Assembly (NCBI GenBank): GCA_019421365.1
Contig: JAHZFJ010000058.1
Span: 1 to 8,481 of the forward strand
Direction of reading: 5' to 3'
DNA from: Lachnospiraceae bacterium
GTDB lineage: Bacteria > Bacillota > Clostridia > Lachnospirales > Lachnospiraceae
Length of the DNA: 8,481 bases
Below, piece by piece: positions 6,337 to 8,481 of this stretch. Within the stretch, counting starts at the first letter, position 1; each line of letters opens with the position of its first letter. The notes beneath the pieces were generated by a model, which was not told where the DNA came from, ran no database searches, and saw only the letters and a list, made by a program, of their open reading frames with translations. The position numbers and the translations under genes are program-made.

Positions 6337-8406
6337 TTAAGGTGTTACTAAGTTAGCTGGAATAGTCCACCATGCGGCAGGAAAAAGTGATGGAATAAAC
6401 CTTGCCACTCTGTAAATTGCATATGCAGAAGAAACAACAACAACTCCGTCTCTTACTTTATTGTAATCAATTTTATTACCCTTACTTGGTGATTTAGCTT
6501 TACTTTTATTTGTAACAGGTTCCTCCTGAGGCTGTTTTTTTATATTAACTGTACTATAATAAATCATTCCTTTATCATTTGAATACGTATAGTATTTAAT
6601 AACTTTATTAGGATTCCATGGGCATGTAAGTTCGAGTCCATTAGGGTTAAATGTAATCCCCCGCACCACACTTTTCTTTGTTTCTCTTAATGCTCTAACA
6701 TAGTTCTTTAATTGAGCTCTTCCAGATTCTCTTTGGCTAAAGGGCTTTATTTCATATATTTCAAAAGTTCCACTATTTAATAGGACAATGTCTGCTCTTC
6801 CAGAGCCAGACTTATTTTTAAAGACTTTTTTCGAATATATTGGATATTCAATAAACCCTATTAAATGTGGATTATCCCTTAAATAAAGCTCTTCGAAATA
6901 AATTTGCAATTGTTTATGGGCTAATACCCCCTCTGAAAGCGAATAATATCCACTAGGATCAATAAATTTTATTGGGTTATTCAATACATAAATATATTGA
7001 TTTAAGCTTATACTCTCTTTTTGTTCTCCCACGTAACTATCTAAACTTATAAACCGACCAATTCCCGCATCATAATACCTTGCCTTCGCATAATACAGCC
7101 CCGTACTCTCCTCATACACATGTCCAGTATAAGCGAAGATATTACCGCCTATACTTACAACTTCTGGATTTGCAATTACACCATATTCATCATACGTAAT
7201 CGTAGCTTTTACCTTACCCGCCATATCTAAGATATCTGTTACACTACTCTTTTCGTCATTTCTATAATAACTTATATTTCCAAACGTTTCAACACTGATT
7301 ACTTCATTGGAGAATGTGAAAATTGATGTCTCTCCTGTCACTCTATCCTCTGCCATGATAATATCATTGTAGGAAGATACGGGATCAATGGCATAGATTA
7401 TATCACTTGTTAATCTACCATTCGTTTCATGCTTCATACCTATTTTATTTCCTGCTCCATCATAATTATACTTTGTAGTTACAGTTGAGGTTCCACTACC
7501 GCTGGTATTGTCCTTATAGGTTACTACCTTAGACATCTTGTTGGTAGAATCAAATACATAGGTTTGTTTTGTATCTCCGTTTTCTTCAACCTCTGCTACA
7601 TTTCCTCGCTTATCATAGTCATAGGTTGTAACAGTTGCCCCTTGTACTGTCTCTACTAACTGATTCAAGTTGTTATACGTATACTTAGTAGTTTCCTTAC
7701 CGATCTCTTCTTTTACCGTTCTGTTATTAAACTCATCGAATGCATAGTTTCTTGTTCCATTCTTGTCCACTACGCTTGTCAATTGATTTAATACATCATA
7801 GGTATAACGACTGGTTTCCGTTGTTCCAGCAGAAACTTTCGTTTCTTTCGTTCGATTCCCATTCTTATCATATTCGTAAGTGTAGCTTTGCTTTGAAGCT
7901 CCATTACTTGTTTCTTCTCTCCGTGTCAGCCAACCGTTCTTATCATATGTGTAAGTAGACTCTGCACCATTCGGTAGTTTCTTGCTCTTCACTTGATTTA
8001 GTGCATCATATGTGTAGTTAGTAACTCCACTGTTTGTGTCGGTTACCTTGGTAAGATTACCGTTATTGTCATAGGTATAGCTTACACTATCGCCTGTTGG
8101 ATACTTGATGGACTTCTTCTGTCCTAACTTTGTCCAAGTGTATTCAATTGTTTGGTTATTACCATTGGTTACTTTGGTTACTTGTCCGTTAGCATCATAA
8201 TCATAAGTAGTTGTACCGTTCCAATCAGTCATTGTCTTCACTTGATCGGTACTTGTATAGGTATAACTTACGCTACGGTTATCACTATACGTTATCCTCT
8301 TTTCATTTCCAACCTTATCGTAAGTATACTTTGTGGTTGTTCCGTCTTTCTGGACTTCCTTTGTAAGCTTTCCTGAGGAACCAAGTCGGAAGGTCCTGTA
8401 AAACAC
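6337..8406 (-). CDS. Rhs-A: truncated Rhs shell with a PD-(D/E)XK nuclease toxin tip
   Basis: This reads as 689 residues from a GTG at 8406, but the first ten or so residues come from unrelated flanking DNA, so the true 5' part of the gene is gone. Residues 12-452 are the conserved YD/Rhs shell, closely similar to the end of Rhs-B, closing with YYDAGIGRF (444-452) and the core end IDPSGYY (482-488). The tip begins there. It has SEGVLAHKQL (491-500), then GRADIV with D539, FEIYEIKP with E552 and K554, and AQLKNY with Q565 and Y569. D-(x)n-E-x-K followed by Q-x3-Y is the PD-(D/E)XK restriction-endonuclease-like pattern, so a DNase activity is predicted. A Lys/Ser-rich linker (about 623-645) and a hydrophobic C-terminal stretch (about 654-686) follow. 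The immunity gene immA is just downstream. No signal or secretion domain is visible, so this is best read as a displaced cassette that would need fusion to a full rhs gene to be delivered. Confidence 0.75.
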   Translation of the reverse strand: MFYRTFRLGSSGKLTKEVQKDGTTTKYTYDKVGNEKRITYSDNRSVSYTYTSTDQVKTMTDWNGTTTYDYDANGQVTKVTNGNNQTIEYTWTKLGQKKSIKYPTGDSVSYTYDNNGNLTKVTDTNSGVTNYTYDALNQVKSKKLPNGAESTYTYDKNGWLTRREETSNGASKQSYTYEYDKNGNRTKETKVSAGTTETSRYTYDVLNQLTSVVDKNGTRNYAFDEFNNRTVKEEIGKETTKYTYNNLNQLVETVQGATVTTYDYDKRGNVAEVEENGDTKQTYVFDSTNKMSKVVTYKDNTSGSGTSTVTTKYNYDGAGNKIGMKHETNGRLTSDIIYAIDPVSSYNDIIMAEDRVTGETSIFTFSNEVISVETFGNISYYRNDEKSSVTDILDMAGKVKATITYDEYGVIANPEVVSIGGNIFAYTGHVYEESTGLYYAKARYYDAGIGRFISLDSYVGEQKESISLNQYIYVLNNPIKFIDPSGYYSLSEGVLAHKQLQIYFEELYLRDNPHLIGFIEYPIYSKKVFKNKSGSGRADIVLLNSGTFEIYEIKPFSQRESGRAQLKNYVRALRETKKSVVRGITFNPNGLELTCPWNPNKVIKYYTYSNDKGMIYYSTVNIKKQPQEEPVTNKSKAKSPSKGNKIDYNKVRDGVVVVSSAYAIYRVARFIPSLFPAAWWTIPANLVTP
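7051..8373 (-). repeat. long direct repeat, copy in Rhs-A (conserved Rhs shell)
   Basis: This is the partner of 1535-2860, in direct orientation and about 5.5 kb away. Matching resumes abruptly at 'aaaccgacca' (7051) on the toxin side and ends at 'aagctttcc' (8373), where Rhs-A meets foreign flanking DNA. A dense cluster of differences lies around residues 321-343; elsewhere the copies are nearly the same. Confidence 0.85.
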
Positions 8407-8481
8407 AGACTCAACTTCTTGGCAGCATAAAAAAGTGTCTTCGACACTTCAGCTCCCCTGCCCCTCACTCATGAGGGAATT
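8374..8481. other. foreign flank joined to the broken 5' end of Rhs-A, possible end of a mobile element
   Basis: Homology to Rhs stops sharply at 8373 and the remaining bases have no YD-repeat character. This flank is richer in G and C than the immunity genes and holds two short hairpins: 8433-8449, and 8462-8477 (CCCTCA, CTCA loop, TGAGGG). The arrangement would fit the end of an insertion sequence or another gene's 3' region that landed in or next to the Rhs gene. I cannot name the element and see no terminal inverted repeat or target duplication within the window. Confidence 0.4.
8429..8449 (-). terminator. probable intrinsic terminator just upstream of Rhs-A
   Basis: On the minus strand AAGTGTC, loop GAA, GACACTT is followed by four further T residues (six in the run). 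This is a short 7-bp stem with a U-run, pointing towards Rhs-A. It would end a transcript coming from the right and so cut the Rhs-A fragment off from any upstream promoter. The stem is short, so strength is uncertain. Confidence 0.5.

Noticed and set aside
7740..8376. Plus-strand frames opposite Rhs-A
   Set aside because: The second is nearly the same as a frame opposite the matching block in Rhs-B, which shows that they only mirror the duplicated shell.
8406..8406. The GTG at 8406 as a genuine Rhs-A start
   Set aside because: No good Shine-Dalgarno site precedes it and the first residues come from non-Rhs flank; a truncation fits better. It is kept only as the formal start of the open frame.

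Overview
The window is AT-rich and every supportable gene is on the minus strand, so it is transcribed from high to low coordinates. Tyrosine/aspartate (YD) repeat proteins, purine-rich Shine-Dalgarno sites and the base composition suggest a low-GC Firmicute. A Lachnospiraceae-like clostridium is my best guess, but this is inference; no rRNA or housekeeping gene is present.

The content is one locus type: an Rhs (rearrangement hot spot) polymorphic-toxin array. Read in the direction of transcription it runs as follows. (1) 8481-8374: a foreign-looking segment with a small hairpin and U-run, which abuts an Rhs fragment. (2) 8406-6337: Rhs-A, a 5'-truncated Rhs shell ending in a tip with a PD-(D/E)XK nuclease signature. 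(3) 6316-5564: immA, its likely immunity gene, 20 bases downstream. (4) 5563-5282: a gene-poor stretch with a 46-base near-perfect hairpin (5362-5407) and a tiny YD-repeat scrap. (5) 5281-about 4878: a decayed relative of immA carrying an in-frame stop and a frameshift. (6) 4921-848: Rhs-B, a long YD-repeat shell with no N-terminus or credible start, ending in a different tip that has a membrane-like segment, a Lys/Glu-rich linker and a small predicted ribonuclease-like toxin domain. (7) 836-291: immB, with its ribosome-binding site overlapping the Rhs-B stop codon. (8) 290-1: AT-rich DNA with no gene I can support.

Rhs-A and Rhs-B share a long direct repeat (7051-8373 and 1535-2860) that covers the conserved shell and stops abruptly where the toxin tips begin. 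This is the layout expected for displaced 'orphan' toxin/immunity cassettes: a conserved shell provides homology, the tip is exchangeable, and each tip travels with the immunity gene behind it. The decayed immA-like gene is evidence for a third, earlier cassette. Neither Rhs fragment has a visible secretion or N-terminal region, so in this window they look more like a cassette store than two working effectors. An intact parental rhs gene, if it exists, would be expected upstream, beyond the right edge.
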